DNA of 64,000 nt from JANQEU01 sp965228045 (lineage in GTDB: Bacteria > Bacteroidota > Bacteroidia > Cytophagales > Cyclobacteriaceae), in contig OZ245789.1 in assembly GCA_965228045.1 (NCBI GenBank), positions 3,720,001 through 3,784,000 on the forward strand, given 5' to 3'. The notes below the pieces were generated by a model that saw only the letters and a program-made list of their open reading frames with translations, ran no database searches and was not told the origin of the DNA. Of the stretch, positions 24,374-33,255 are shown piece by piece. Position numbers and translations under genes: made by a program. The first letter of the stretch is position 1; each line of letters begins with the position of its first letter.

Positions 24374-27145
24374 CTATTGTTTTATTAGTCTGATTGTCCT
24401 GGAATAGCCGGGATTATGGAAATGCAACAGGTACACACCGGCTGGTAAAAATGAAACTTCCTGGTTAAGAATGGTTTCTACTTCCGAAAGGTCAGTTCGA
24501 ATAGGTTTGACAATTAGATTACCGGCAAGATCAGACAATGTAAAATCGTAAATTTCATTTACCATTCCACTTACCATTACCCTTTCAACCACTGGATTTG
24601 GATTAATGGCAATGGCTTCCTCACCATCCGTAACAAGCGAAAGGAATACCGTAGGACTATACTCAAACTTGCCGTCAAAGTCCATTTGTTTCAACCGATA
24701 ATAGCTACTTCTGAAAATCTGATTATCAAAAAAATTGTAATGGATCAAAGCCGATGAGTTTCCATTACCTTCCACAAAACCGAGATCATAAAAGTCTACT
24801 CCGTCATCACTTCTTTGAACCAAAAATCCCTCGTTGTTTATTTCAGTAGCTGTGGTCCACTCGAGCAACACGATTTGCTGATTTTCGTAAAGACTAGCCT
24901 CAAAAGACACCAATTCTACTGGCAACAAAGAGCCACCAAAATCTGTGTCAGAGTCTACAGGACCATCCACCGGAGGCCAAACCACAGTCGATCCACCGGA
25001 CCCATTATCAGCTAAATTTGTAGCCCAATTGTTGGGGTCAGCAATCATCTGCTGACATTCTAGCTGTGTACCGCTGCATTCGGTTGATCCGTTATAAAGC
25101 GTAAGTTCTTCATCATCTGTAAATTCGATGGCATTGGTACCAACCGTTAATTCAGACGGCAGGTCACCCCTTTGATATCCTCCTCCCGCATCAAAACCAT
25201 CAGTTGCCAATGCCGAGAGGAAAACTGTCGATGCGGGATCATTTGCGGCATCCGCAGTATAGAGGTAAATCACTTCGTTGGTGTTGGTAACCTGTCCAAT
25301 CTCCTGAGTGGCCGCAGATGTGGTACTTCCACCACCCTCCGTGGTAAAAGTCTGGGCGGCTGTACCGTAGATTACAACCACAGAACCCGATGGCAAAACC
25401 GTCCCACCGTTTGTCCATGTATAGTATGTGTCATTGCTATCTGTATTGTCATTTATCCACTGATCATTGGCATCGTCCCACTCATTGTCCGTAAAATAAA
25501 GCACCTGATTGGCGGGTAGGTCCACTAAGGTGACAAAAGCAATTCCATCTCCAAGAGTAGTAGCATCGGATTCCGTCGAATAGCCGATGATCATAACATC
25601 ACCGGCAGCCAGGCCATAGAGTGTCGTAGTCTGAATGGCCGCATAATTCGTTTCATTTACAACGTCTGCCGCTACATTCAGTGTAATGTCACCAGCTCCG
25701 GAAGGGGTAACAAGGACCGTATAAGTATCTCCATCAACAGCTGTGAAGTTGCTTAATGTTGCGTTGCTCTCTGTAATGTCGTCAATGGTGAATCCCGTTA
25801 CGGATTGACCAAATTGAATGGTGGCTGTAAAGGCTGATAAGGTCGAGTTAGGTGCAGTTATCTCTACCAAAAAATCTGCATCGCAGGGAAAACTTCCGCA
25901 GGCAGAGAAGGGGCCAGACTCCTGATCATCCATCGTTCCGTTTACATCCACAGACCCGGAACCCGAGAGTCCGCTATCAGGATCGGTATCATTTATAGTC
26001 AAATCTCCATCAACATCCAATGAGCCATCTACTATTATAGTACCTTCCTCTCCGGCACCACCTCCATCCTCCTGATTCCTTAGATCATCATCAGCATGAG
26101 CTGTTCCTCCCGCTTGTATTTCAAGGGTACCCCCACCAAAAACCTGTATGTCATCCCCCGAATCAATTGATCCACCATTTTCTACGGTGACGGTCCCACC
26201 GTCAATATTAAAATCAGCGGCGGTTGTAACATCACCAGCGATCGTCATAGTGCCGTCCACGACAACTTCCCCGTTATCTATGTTTACCGTACTACCAGCA
26301 TTTACATCCACATTTCCTGTAGGATCTACATAAAGGTCATCCGCATCCAGATTACCATCCACAGTAAGGTCACCATCAACAGTGATGTTATCGCCAGCAT
26401 CAAAATCAGCTCCCGAATCTATGGTAACGCTTCCTCCATCGTCAATCTGTACATCGTCATTGACATCGACGGTACCTCCTGAGTTCACGTCCAGACTACC
26501 GGTACCACCAACATCCAAATCATCCGCATCAAAATCTCCGCTTACCACCAGTTCTCCATTTATATCCGCATCATCATTGATGTCCAAAGTGCCGCCGGAA
26601 TTTACCGTGATACTCCCACCATCATCAATGGTCATATCGTCATTGGAATTGAGAGTCCCGGAAACGGTGATAGAACCTGTAGAGGCTACATCAATGTCTC
26701 CATTCTCTGTGGTATTCAATGTCCCGCCACTCTCGATGATAACCGTACCCGCTACGTCAAGGTCATTTTCCACATTCAGGGTGCCACCCTGAACGGTGAG
26801 AGTACCCCCCTGCTCCACGGAGATAAAGCTGGAAATATCATCACCGGTATCATCATCGAGGGTAAATGTGCCCGCCTGGATGGTCAATGAGCCTCCATTG
26901 GCAATGATCAGACCATCGCCATCCATTTCTTCCAGTACCATGGTACCTCCCGTCCAGATTACAGCTCCGGTTATGGTGACCTCACCATTGTAGTCCACGT
27001 TACATGGACCGGAAAATGATCCCCCGTTGGCAAAATCCGCCTCGTTGGCAGGACATTGAGCAAAAATTACAAAGGAGAAAAAGAGACCACTGAGAGACAA
27101 TATCCACCTAAGGAATGCAGTCCGACCGGGTAACAGACATTTCAT
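24374..27145 (-). CDS. Large T9SS type A cargo protein with Asp-rich beta repeats
   Basis: A 923-aa secreted protein. The signal peptide ends near FVIFAQC. Residues about 55-400 are a run of ~18-22-aa repeats of the form 'GG-[ST]-hthxxGGTLdhnDDhdIxGplhVsG', very rich in Asp and Gly, predicting a solenoid that might bind calcium. An Ig-like module (about 420-510, FTIDDITESNATLSNFT) follows, then a lamin-tail-like region (GYSTESDATTLGDGIAFVTL). Residues 846-923 (INPNPVVERVMV ... LPAGVYLLHFH ... RLIKQ) are a type A T9SS sorting domain. The role is likely adhesion or a surface layer. PorP/SprF lies 146 bp downstream on the same strand. Confidence 0.85.
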   Translation of the reverse strand: MKCLLPGRTAFLRWILSLSGLFFSFVIFAQCPANEADFANGGSFSGPCNVDYNGEVTITGAVIWTGGTMVLEEMDGDGLIIANGGSLTIQAGTFTLDDDTGDDISSFISVEQGGTLTVQGGTLNVENDLDVAGTVIIESGGTLNTTENGDIDVASTGSITVSGTLNSNDDMTIDDGGSITVNSGGTLDINDDADINGELVVSGDFDADDLDVGGTGSLDVNSGGTVDVNDDVQIDDGGSVTIDSGADFDAGDNITVDGDLTVDGNLDADDLYVDPTGNVDVNAGSTVNIDNGEVVVDGTMTIAGDVTTAADFNIDGGTVTVENGGSIDSGDDIQVFGGGTLEIQAGGTAHADDDLRNQEDGGGAGEEGTIIVDGSLDVDGDLTINDTDPDSGLSGSGSVDVNGTMDDQESGPFSACGSFPCDADFLVEITAPNSTLSAFTATIQFGQSVTGFTIDDITESNATLSNFTAVDGDTYTVLVTPSGAGDITLNVAADVVNETNYAAIQTTTLYGLAAGDVMIIGYSTESDATTLGDGIAFVTLVDLPANQVLYFTDNEWDDANDQWINDNTDSNDTYYTWTNGGTVLPSGSVVVIYGTAAQTFTTEGGGSTTSAATQEIGQVTNTNEVIYLYTADAANDPASTVFLSALATDGFDAGGGYQRGDLPSELTVGTNAIEFTDDEELTLYNGSTECSGTQLECQQMIADPNNWATNLADNGSGGSTVVWPPVDGPVDSDTDFGGSLLPVELVSFEASLYENQQIVLLEWTTATEINNEGFLVQRSDDGVDFYDLGFVEGNGNSSALIHYNFFDNQIFRSSYYRLKQMDFDGKFEYSPTVFLSLVTDGEEAIAINPNPVVERVMVSGMVNEIYDFTLSDLAGNLIVKPIRTDLSEVETILNQEVSFLPAGVYLLHFHNPGYSRTIRLIKQ

Positions 27146-27378
27146 TGTTGAGCGATTTACTTGAAAATTGGTTACTTAATGCTTCCGGTTTGGGGCCCAG
27201 AACTATAGCAGGTGCTTAAAAATACATAAAATTCAAATAACTGAACGGTTCTTTGGGAAAAACTGATTGTTACCATTCACCTCATCTGGTAATATTCCAA
27301 TCTCGGCTCTCATGAAATTAGGGATCGACCGTTTGTAATTGTACTGAATACAGAACTAGTTTTTTAGTATTCAAAAAT

Positions 27379-27386
27379 TAAATTTG
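27379..27386 (+). promoter_or_regulatory. Candidate promoter -7 element for the 1413-aa gene
   Basis: TAAATTTG exactly matches TAnnTTTG and lies 114 bp before the ATG at 27500. The surrounding 354-bp gap (27146-27499) separates the two divergent T9SS cargo genes; apart from this element I see only AT-rich sequence, and no convincing -33 box. Confidence 0.4.
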
Positions 27387-27499
27387 TGCCGCCTATATTG
27401 GTAATTTGTAGCCATTATCATCGTTATATTGATTTACAAAATAATAATTGACGCAGCTGATACACTTATGATTGATGTCCTCCAAAGTCCGGGAATTCT

Positions 27500-30400
27500 A
27501 TGAGATTGAGTCGATCGCTGCGATTTTTGTTTTCAGTTTACTTTGCTTTAATCCTTCATTTTGGAGTAATGAGCCAAAGGATCGTTGAGACCCAATGGTT
27601 TTTTGGTCAGTCCGAGTTCAACATTCAGTTTGACAAGAACGGGGTTTTATCCTACGAGGAAGAACGAATGAATCCGGTATTTGGAACCGGTGGACCCGCT
27701 GTGATAAGCAATCCGGAAACGGGGAATCTGCTGTTTTATACCGATGGAGAGCGGATCTATGATGCTTCCCACCAGGCGATGCAGGGAAGCTCACCTCTAA
27801 ACGGGAATAGTGTCATCAATCAGGCGGCAGTGGCATGTAAAATACCGGGAAGTCTTACGAGATACCTGGTTTTCACCAATTCTGGGAGTTCCGGTGTCAA
27901 CGAAATCCAGTACAGCGAAATAGATATGGGCCAAACCGGGACCGGGAACGGTTTTGAGCCTCATGGACAAGTTACCTCCGTCAACAATCCAACCGGACTG
28001 GTTGATCCCTCCGAAGCTATGATCATCATTGAGTCATCGGAGGATAACACGCTGTGGCTGATCACTCAGAATAGCCAAACTTTGGATTTTCATGCTTCTA
28101 TCATAAACAATTTCGGACTGGGAGGAGGCACTGTTGCCAACCTTGACACTACCGCGGAATACCCCGGAGCGGAAGCTTCACAGTTTGCCTACGATCCCGT
28201 TAACAGAGTGCTGGCCGTGGCACCAAAAGATCCTAACCGAAATATTGTATTACTGAATTTCAACGATACCACCGGTGTTTTTGAGTTTAACTCTACCATC
28301 AGGAATTCCGGTTATAATGATGGTGCGGGTGAGTCTGTATATGATCTTGAATGGTCACGAGATGGTCGGGTGCTGTATTTCTCAAGGTTCGGCTCCGCGG
28401 ACTCCACTGTTGCTAATCTTTATAGTTACGATTTCGATGGAGGTCTGCCCCAACCAATTTTGAACAATAACATCTATCGGTCATTGGGAATCCGAAGAGG
28501 TATTGACAATAACCTGTATCACCTGTATCAGGCAAACCTTGGCGGATCCTATCAGGTGGGTTTGCTTGAAGATCTCGATTCCGGACTGGTTTCTACCTAT
28601 ACACCTGCTTATTTTGATGCGGACTTTAATGGCACTCAGTTTCCGTCTTTCGGGCCGGTGGATTACGCTTTCACTTTTGATAACCTTACCTTTAAGGCCA
28701 TTGACAGTTGTGCCAGCAGCCCCACATTTTTCTTTCCTGAAGTAAGTCCCACACCCAACAATTATTTCTGGTCATTCGGAGACGGCAACTTCTCAAACGG
28801 AGTAGCTCCTATCCACACTTATGAAGATGCTGGCAATTATCAGGTGACATTGACCGTGGAGCTAAATAATATCATAGCCAGCTTTACACAGCCCATCCAG
28901 GTTCTGGCAAATGACCTGATGGTGGATTTAGGTGCAGACACCACCATATGTGAAAATGAAACCCTGGAGCTGGATGCCGGGGATGGTATCATTTATCAAT
29001 GGAGTACCGGCGAAACTACTCAGACAATAGAAGTTGATACTTCTGGAGTCTATTGGGTGAGTGTGAGCGATGGAAGATGCAGTGCTTATGACGCCATAGA
29101 GGTCTCGGAGTATGGTGTTCAGAATAACATCGGAAATCAATGGTATTTCGGTGAAATGGCGGGCCTTGACTTCAATACCCAGCCCCCCACACCTCTGACA
29201 GATCCCAATCAGATGTTTTCTCCTGAAGGTTGCGCCACAATTTCCGGCGTGGACGGTAGTCTGCTGTTTTACACAAATGGCTCCACCGTTTGGAACAAGG
29301 ATCATGAAGTGATGGAAATAATAGATCCTTTCCCGCAACCAGACCTTGCACCAAATCAGATCGGTGGTGACAGCACCGTTTCTCAGGGCGTCTTAATACT
29401 TCCGTTTATGGATGATGAGACCATGTTCTATATTTTCACAGCCGAGGAAGTATACAGTGAAAATACTTATGACATCAGGTATTCCATTGTGGACATTAAG
29501 GAAGATTCTGCCCGGGGTGCCGTGGTCCTGAGAAATCTTCCATTTTTTGAAACCAGTATAGAACGGGTCACCTCGTCGGGATTTGAGAACAGTGCATGGC
29601 TTGTGACCCATGAGCATGGTAACAATTCCTTCAGAAGCAATTTCGTGGATGCAAATGGTATTGGACCTACCATTTATTCTCCGGTTGGGGAGGTATTAAA
29701 AGGCACCGAGAGCATAGAAGGAAGCGGCACCATGAAATTTGATCCGGCCATACAGAATTTTGCCACCATTACCCCTGGTGTAAACAATCTTGAGATCTTC
29801 AATTTTGTTGATTCTACCGGTAGAATGTCAGATCCGGTTCTGGTAGAGACTGGTGAACTGAATACGTACGGTCTGGAATGGTCACCAGGGGGAAATAAGA
29901 TTTACATAAGTACGGATTCCAAGTTAATTCAGTTTGACCTTGACAGCTTGCAATCTGAGAATGCCGGAACGGAGATACTGGCGACCAAGTATGACGGCTA
30001 TCAAACCGGTTCTGGCTACGGTACTATACAGACTGGTCCCGATGGTGAAATTTATATCGCCGTTGATGGTCAATCAACACTCTACACCATCATAAATCCC
30101 GATGGTGATGGTGCCAACTCCTCTCTCAATACCACAGGACAGACGCTGGCAGGAAGAATTAGCCGATTGGGCCTACCTAATTTTGCACAACAGTCATCCA
30201 GTAATGAGACTCAGCCGGGGCTTGTCTTTGATCCGGGATGTCTGGGAGTAGAATCGGAATTTACGGCAAGTGGCACATCCCCTATTGATGAATACTTCTG
30301 GACATTTGATAGTACGGCGGAGAATCTCACGGATGTAGGGCAGGTAGTCACCAATCTATTCAATGAAATCGGACCCCATCCTTTTGAGCTCAACATAACC

Positions 30401-31741
30401 AATCGATGTGGATATGACACTATTTTCTTCGATACGTTAAATGTTTTTACAATTCCCGAAAGCCCGGAAATTCCATCTGAAACGAATCTTTGTGCCGAGA
30501 ATCTGGTATTGGAAGCGTGGTTTGAGGATGATCCCTCTCTAAATTATTACTGGTCTACCGGAGACACTTCCCGTGTCATCCAGATCAATGAACCCGCGAT
30601 TATCGAGGTGGCCATCTACAATGATGAAGGGTGCTCCAGTGATACATCGGAAATTTTTGCCGGGGATAACCGACCATTTTTGGAGCTCGGAAATGACCTT
30701 TTGCTGTGTCAAAACGAACGGGGAGTCATTCTCGATGCCAACACGACAGGTGTGACTTATGAATGGGCAATTGACGGAACCGATTCCGGAAGTGACACGT
30801 CCAGGTTCCAACCTGTCCAGACTTCCGTACCGGGTGAATATGAATATACACTTACCATTGAAGAGTCATTTTTTGGGTGTAGGAATACAGACACGGTAAA
30901 TGTGATCGTAAATCAATCTCCAGCTTTGGATACCGAAATTATGTCACCTTCAAGTTGTGGAATGACCGATGCCAGCATAGAATTTGACGTTACTTCTTCC
31001 GGTAGTTACAATTATTCATTGAGTGGTGTGGGGATTACCGAGCGTAATTTTATCGATGGTCCGGGCAACTCCCCTCTTTATGACAATCTGGCTCCGGGCA
31101 ATTACCAGCTGACTCTTGAAGATATTGTAACCGGATGTGTGACGTTCGATCCTGTCACTATCCAGGACGACGCACTATTCGACGTATCCGCAACTAACCT
31201 GCCAGATTGCGGTATCGAAGCCAATGTGCAAATTTCTCTTGTAGGAGCCACTTTGCCGTCTTTGGTCAATGTCTATGTGTCCACCCTTGCCGGTGACACT
31301 ATCTTAAGGGAAGAGAATCTACTTACACCCATTCAAAGCTTTCCTACTTTGGATAATGGAATTTACTATGTGAATATCAGAGATGTAGAAACCAATTGTA
31401 CAAGAAGTGATACGGTTTTGATAGAGCCTTTTATTGTAGGTGAGCCGGATTGCGATCCGTTGATCCTTGCGCCAAATGCCTTTAGTCCAAATGGCAATGG
31501 CTACAACGAGGAATTCTACATTATTCCAAACCCATTCATCGACAATTTTGAGATTTTCATTTACTCAAAATGGGGGGAGGTTGTCTTCTATTCACAGAGT
31601 CAGACATTCAGGTGGGATGGAAATTATCGGAATGAAGTCCTCGGACCCGGAACTTTTGCTTACATAATCAAGTATCAAAGTAGAGAGGAGCCGGAAAGAG
31701 GTACACTTACGCAATATGGATCAGTCACCATATTGAAATAG
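27500..31741 (+). CDS. Large T9SS type B (gliding-motility C-terminal) secreted protein
   Basis: A 1413-aa surface protein. After the signal peptide, residues ~30-400 and ~545-900 are two related beta-propeller-like halves, each opening with a QW[FY]FG motif (second copy at Trp548). Each contains SNPETGNLLFYTDG / SGVDGSLLFYTNG and LEWSRDG / LEWSPGG strands. A PKD domain (YFWSFGDGNFSNG, Trp424) and a 'GADTTICENETLELDAG...YQWSTGETTQTIEV' Ig-like module follow the first half, and similar modules follow the second. Residues about 1318-1413 (ILAPNAFSPNGNGYNEEF ... YSKWGEVVF ... RWDG ... GTFAYIIKY) form the gliding-motility-associated type B sorting domain. It is probably exported by T9SS with a PorP/SprF partner. 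Confidence 0.88.
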   Translation: MRLSRSLRFLFSVYFALILHFGVMSQRIVETQWFFGQSEFNIQFDKNGVLSYEEERMNPVFGTGGPAVISNPETGNLLFYTDGERIYDASHQAMQGSSPLNGNSVINQAAVACKIPGSLTRYLVFTNSGSSGVNEIQYSEIDMGQTGTGNGFEPHGQVTSVNNPTGLVDPSEAMIIIESSEDNTLWLITQNSQTLDFHASIINNFGLGGGTVANLDTTAEYPGAEASQFAYDPVNRVLAVAPKDPNRNIVLLNFNDTTGVFEFNSTIRNSGYNDGAGESVYDLEWSRDGRVLYFSRFGSADSTVANLYSYDFDGGLPQPILNNNIYRSLGIRRGIDNNLYHLYQANLGGSYQVGLLEDLDSGLVSTYTPAYFDADFNGTQFPSFGPVDYAFTFDNLTFKAIDSCASSPTFFFPEVSPTPNNYFWSFGDGNFSNGVAPIHTYEDAGNYQVTLTVELNNIIASFTQPIQVLANDLMVDLGADTTICENETLELDAGDGIIYQWSTGETTQTIEVDTSGVYWVSVSDGRCSAYDAIEVSEYGVQNNIGNQWYFGEMAGLDFNTQPPTPLTDPNQMFSPEGCATISGVDGSLLFYTNGSTVWNKDHEVMEIIDPFPQPDLAPNQIGGDSTVSQGVLILPFMDDETMFYIFTAEEVYSENTYDIRYSIVDIKEDSARGAVVLRNLPFFETSIERVTSSGFENSAWLVTHEHGNNSFRSNFVDANGIGPTIYSPVGEVLKGTESIEGSGTMKFDPAIQNFATITPGVNNLEIFNFVDSTGRMSDPVLVETGELNTYGLEWSPGGNKIYISTDSKLIQFDLDSLQSENAGTEILATKYDGYQTGSGYGTIQTGPDGEIYIAVDGQSTLYTIINPDGDGANSSLNTTGQTLAGRISRLGLPNFAQQSSSNETQPGLVFDPGCLGVESEFTASGTSPIDEYFWTFDSTAENLTDVGQVVTNLFNEIGPHPFELNITNRCGYDTIFFDTLNVFTIPESPEIPSETNLCAENLVLEAWFEDDPSLNYYWSTGDTSRVIQINEPAIIEVAIYNDEGCSSDTSEIFAGDNRPFLELGNDLLLCQNERGVILDANTTGVTYEWAIDGTDSGSDTSRFQPVQTSVPGEYEYTLTIEESFFGCRNTDTVNVIVNQSPALDTEIMSPSSCGMTDASIEFDVTSSGSYNYSLSGVGITERNFIDGPGNSPLYDNLAPGNYQLTLEDIVTGCVTFDPVTIQDDALFDVSATNLPDCGIEANVQISLVGATLPSLVNVYVSTLAGDTILREENLLTPIQSFPTLDNGIYYVNIRDVETNCTRSDTVLIEPFIVGEPDCDPLILAPNAFSPNGNGYNEEFYIIPNPFIDNFEIFIYSKWGEVVFYSQSQTFRWDGNYRNEVLGPGTFAYIIKYQSREEPERGTLTQYGSVTILK

Positions 31742-31782
31742 TTGGAACGGATTTTGTATTTTAATACTCAAAAAACTCTATA

Positions 31783-32139
31783 ATGAAGAAATATGTTTAC
31801 ATGCTTTCAATGATGCTTTTGTTCATTGTTGTCAGTGAATCACAAGCTCAAAAATTCTTACCCACCAATCTCAGGATCACCGTAATTGATGGTCTGGGAA
31901 ATTACGTGGAAGGTGCGACCGTAAAAATATATAAGTCCAAAGACGATTATATGAATTCGGAAAATCCGGTAGCAACCTTGGAAACAAATAAGAAAGGCAT
32001 TGTGAAATTCAAAAAACTAGAACCGGCAGCGTATTATATTGATGCCAGAACGGACGACATGAATAATGATGGTGAAGGTGTAGCTACGGAACCTCTTGAT
32101 GAAGGTAAAACGAACAGAGTCAATGTAGTAATTGAATAA
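31783..32139 (+). CDS. Small secreted carboxypeptidase-regulatory-like domain protein
   Basis: A 118-aa exported protein with signal peptide MKKYVYMLSMMLLFIVVSESQAQ. The mature part (LRITVIDGLGNYVEGATVKIYKSKDDY ... ATLETNKKGIVKFKKLEPAAYYIDA) is a single transthyretin-like beta sandwich of the carboxypeptidase-regulatory/CarboxypepD_reg type. It follows the type B secreted protein gene by 41 bp and is probably co-transcribed. A strong terminator lies 23 bp downstream. Confidence 0.8.
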   Translation: MKKYVYMLSMMLLFIVVSESQAQKFLPTNLRITVIDGLGNYVEGATVKIYKSKDDYMNSENPVATLETNKKGIVKFKKLEPAAYYIDARTDDMNNDGEGVATEPLDEGKTNRVNVVIE

Positions 32140-32161
32140 GGGCCATAGGGTCCTGACTTGC

Positions 32162-32195
32162 AAAAAAAGCAACCAAGATGATGGTTGCTTTTTTT
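32162..32195. terminator. Strong bidirectional intrinsic terminator
   Basis: AAAAAAAGCAACC (32162-32174) pairs perfectly with GGTTGCTTTTTTT (32183-32195) around an 8-nt loop. T-runs exist on both strands, so it can end both the plus-strand secreted-protein operon and the convergent small gene at 32209. Confidence 0.88.
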
Positions 32196-32208
32196 ATTTA
32201 GGATCGAT

Positions 32209-32415
32209 TTAAGCTGCTTTTGGCCAGTTATTTATGTTCTTTTTGATCCACCGATCCAGGGTCATCCTTTCCTTTGCGTTTATTAATCTCCTTGCCTTTT
32301 TGTATTCTTTTCGAAACAAAACATTACAAAAACTCACCTTACGCAATACCTGCTTATAGTAATCCAGATAGGTAGTTTTAAAGACTAATTTCTCAATATC
32401 AAACTGTCTGCTCAT
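32209..32415 (-). CDS. Small basic hypothetical protein (68 aa)
   Basis: A 68-aa basic, helical protein without signal peptide or membrane segment; residues such as YKQVLRKVSFCNVLFRKEYKKARRLI and MTLDRWIKKNI alternate basic and hydrophobic positions. I do not recognise the family, though the frame looks coding and its stop lies close to a bidirectional terminator. Nucleic-acid binding would fit the charge but is inference. It is monocistronic. Confidence 0.6.
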   Translation of the reverse strand: MSRQFDIEKLVFKTTYLDYYKQVLRKVSFCNVLFRKEYKKARRLINAKERMTLDRWIKKNINNWPKAA

Positions 32416-32502
32416 AACTTTTGATTCAATAGTTTACAAATCAGATTTTGATACTATCACGGATTAAATTCAATATTGGATTCATTAACATAAATTAATT
32501 TT

Positions 32503-32528
32503 TATTAATATTTACATAAATATTAATA
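32503..32528. promoter_or_regulatory. 11-bp AT-only inverted repeat
   Basis: TATTAATATTT and AAATATTAATA form a perfect 11-bp inverted repeat around ACAT, ending 9 bp before the ATG of a tiny membrane ORF at 32538. It may be an operator or a leader hairpin. Because it is all A/T apart from the loop, chance is possible. Confidence 0.35.
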
Positions 32529-32537
32529 TATGTTAAA

Positions 32538-32660
32538 ATGACTTCAGACCTTTTAAGGATACAATTCACATCGATTTTAATCGGACTTTTTTTCTGTCTT
32601 GGTCTTGTCACAGTGACCTGGGAATTCTATGAAAAAAAATATGCCTTACCTTATCGTTGA
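32538..32660 (+). CDS. Possible 40-aa single-span membrane protein
   Basis: A 40-codon frame encodes MTSDLLRIQFTSILIGLFFCLGL-, then TVTWEFYEKKYALPYR. It has one hydrophobic helix (about residues 10-28) with a short charged tail rich in Lys, Glu and Tyr, as in many real small membrane proteins. It occupies the otherwise empty 435-bp gap between the basic 68-aa gene and the dab operon. No family is recognised, and codon evidence is limited by length. Confidence 0.4.
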   Translation: MTSDLLRIQFTSILIGLFFCLGLVTVTWEFYEKKYALPYR

Positions 32661-32850
32661 TAATTCCTCCCCAAAACGAAGTCTTAAAAGTGAACCATTA
32701 AGCATCTCTTTATCAATTAGTTAAAAGTGTTTTCCACTAGCAAATGAATGCTGATTCATTATTTATTATTAATGTTTTTCATAATTTTTTTAAATAAAAG
32801 TATATGGATTGTTAGTTGCACATTTGCTGAAACGAAAACTGATAATTGAC

Positions 32851-33213
32851 ATGACACTAATTGCAAATCCCCCAATCAAGAATACCGCAAACCACTATGA
32901 AATGGAGACGGAGGAATCCAACAACCACCCTAGAGATCTAAAAATTATCACATCCAAATCCTACACGGACAAAAGCCAAATGCACCTTCAACTTAAAGAG
33001 AAGCTCAGACGAACAGCACCTGATATGGTGGAGTTATTCAAACGGATTGCTGAGTTGAGAGGTGAAAAGATCAGCGAAGCTGACATCAGAGGAAACGTGC
33101 TGACAGCAAGCAACTTGTCGGCTATGACTTTACATGTATTTGCTCTCGAAGCAGCGAAATATGGTAAAACTGTAGCGTACAAGGAGGAGAAAACCATAAC
33201 CATTACTGATTAA
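32851..33213 (+). CDS. Hypothetical protein at the head of the dab operon (120 aa)
   Basis: A 120-aa soluble protein from the ATG at 32851; an alternative start at 32809 adds 14 residues. The first ~40 residues are polar and probably disordered (NPPIKNTANHYEMETEESNN). The rest is helical (MHLQLKEKLRRTAPDMVELFKRIAELRGE, SNLSAMTLHVFALEAAKYGKTVAY). I do not recognise a domain, and it is not PII-like. It ends 42 bp before dabB on the same strand with no terminator between, so it is probably co-transcribed. A regulatory or assembly role for the transporter is inference from position only. Confidence 0.65.
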   Translation: MTLIANPPIKNTANHYEMETEESNNHPRDLKIITSKSYTDKSQMHLQLKEKLRRTAPDMVELFKRIAELRGEKISEADIRGNVLTASNLSAMTLHVFALEAAKYGKTVAYKEEKTITITD

Positions 33214-33255
33214 GCGTTCCCTTGAAGCGGTTACTGAAACGTTAATAAAATTATT

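Noticed and set aside
26148..26993. Plus-strand Ser/Pro/Thr-rich frames of 61, 136 and 65 aa
   Set aside because: They are antisense to the Asp/Gly repeats of the 923-aa adhesin; the mucin-like composition is a by-product of the reversed repeat codons.
32761..32850. Upstream start (32809) for the dab-operon small protein
   Set aside because: The extra residues are hydrophobic/basic without a signal pattern; the ATG at 32851 is simpler, though this is not certain.
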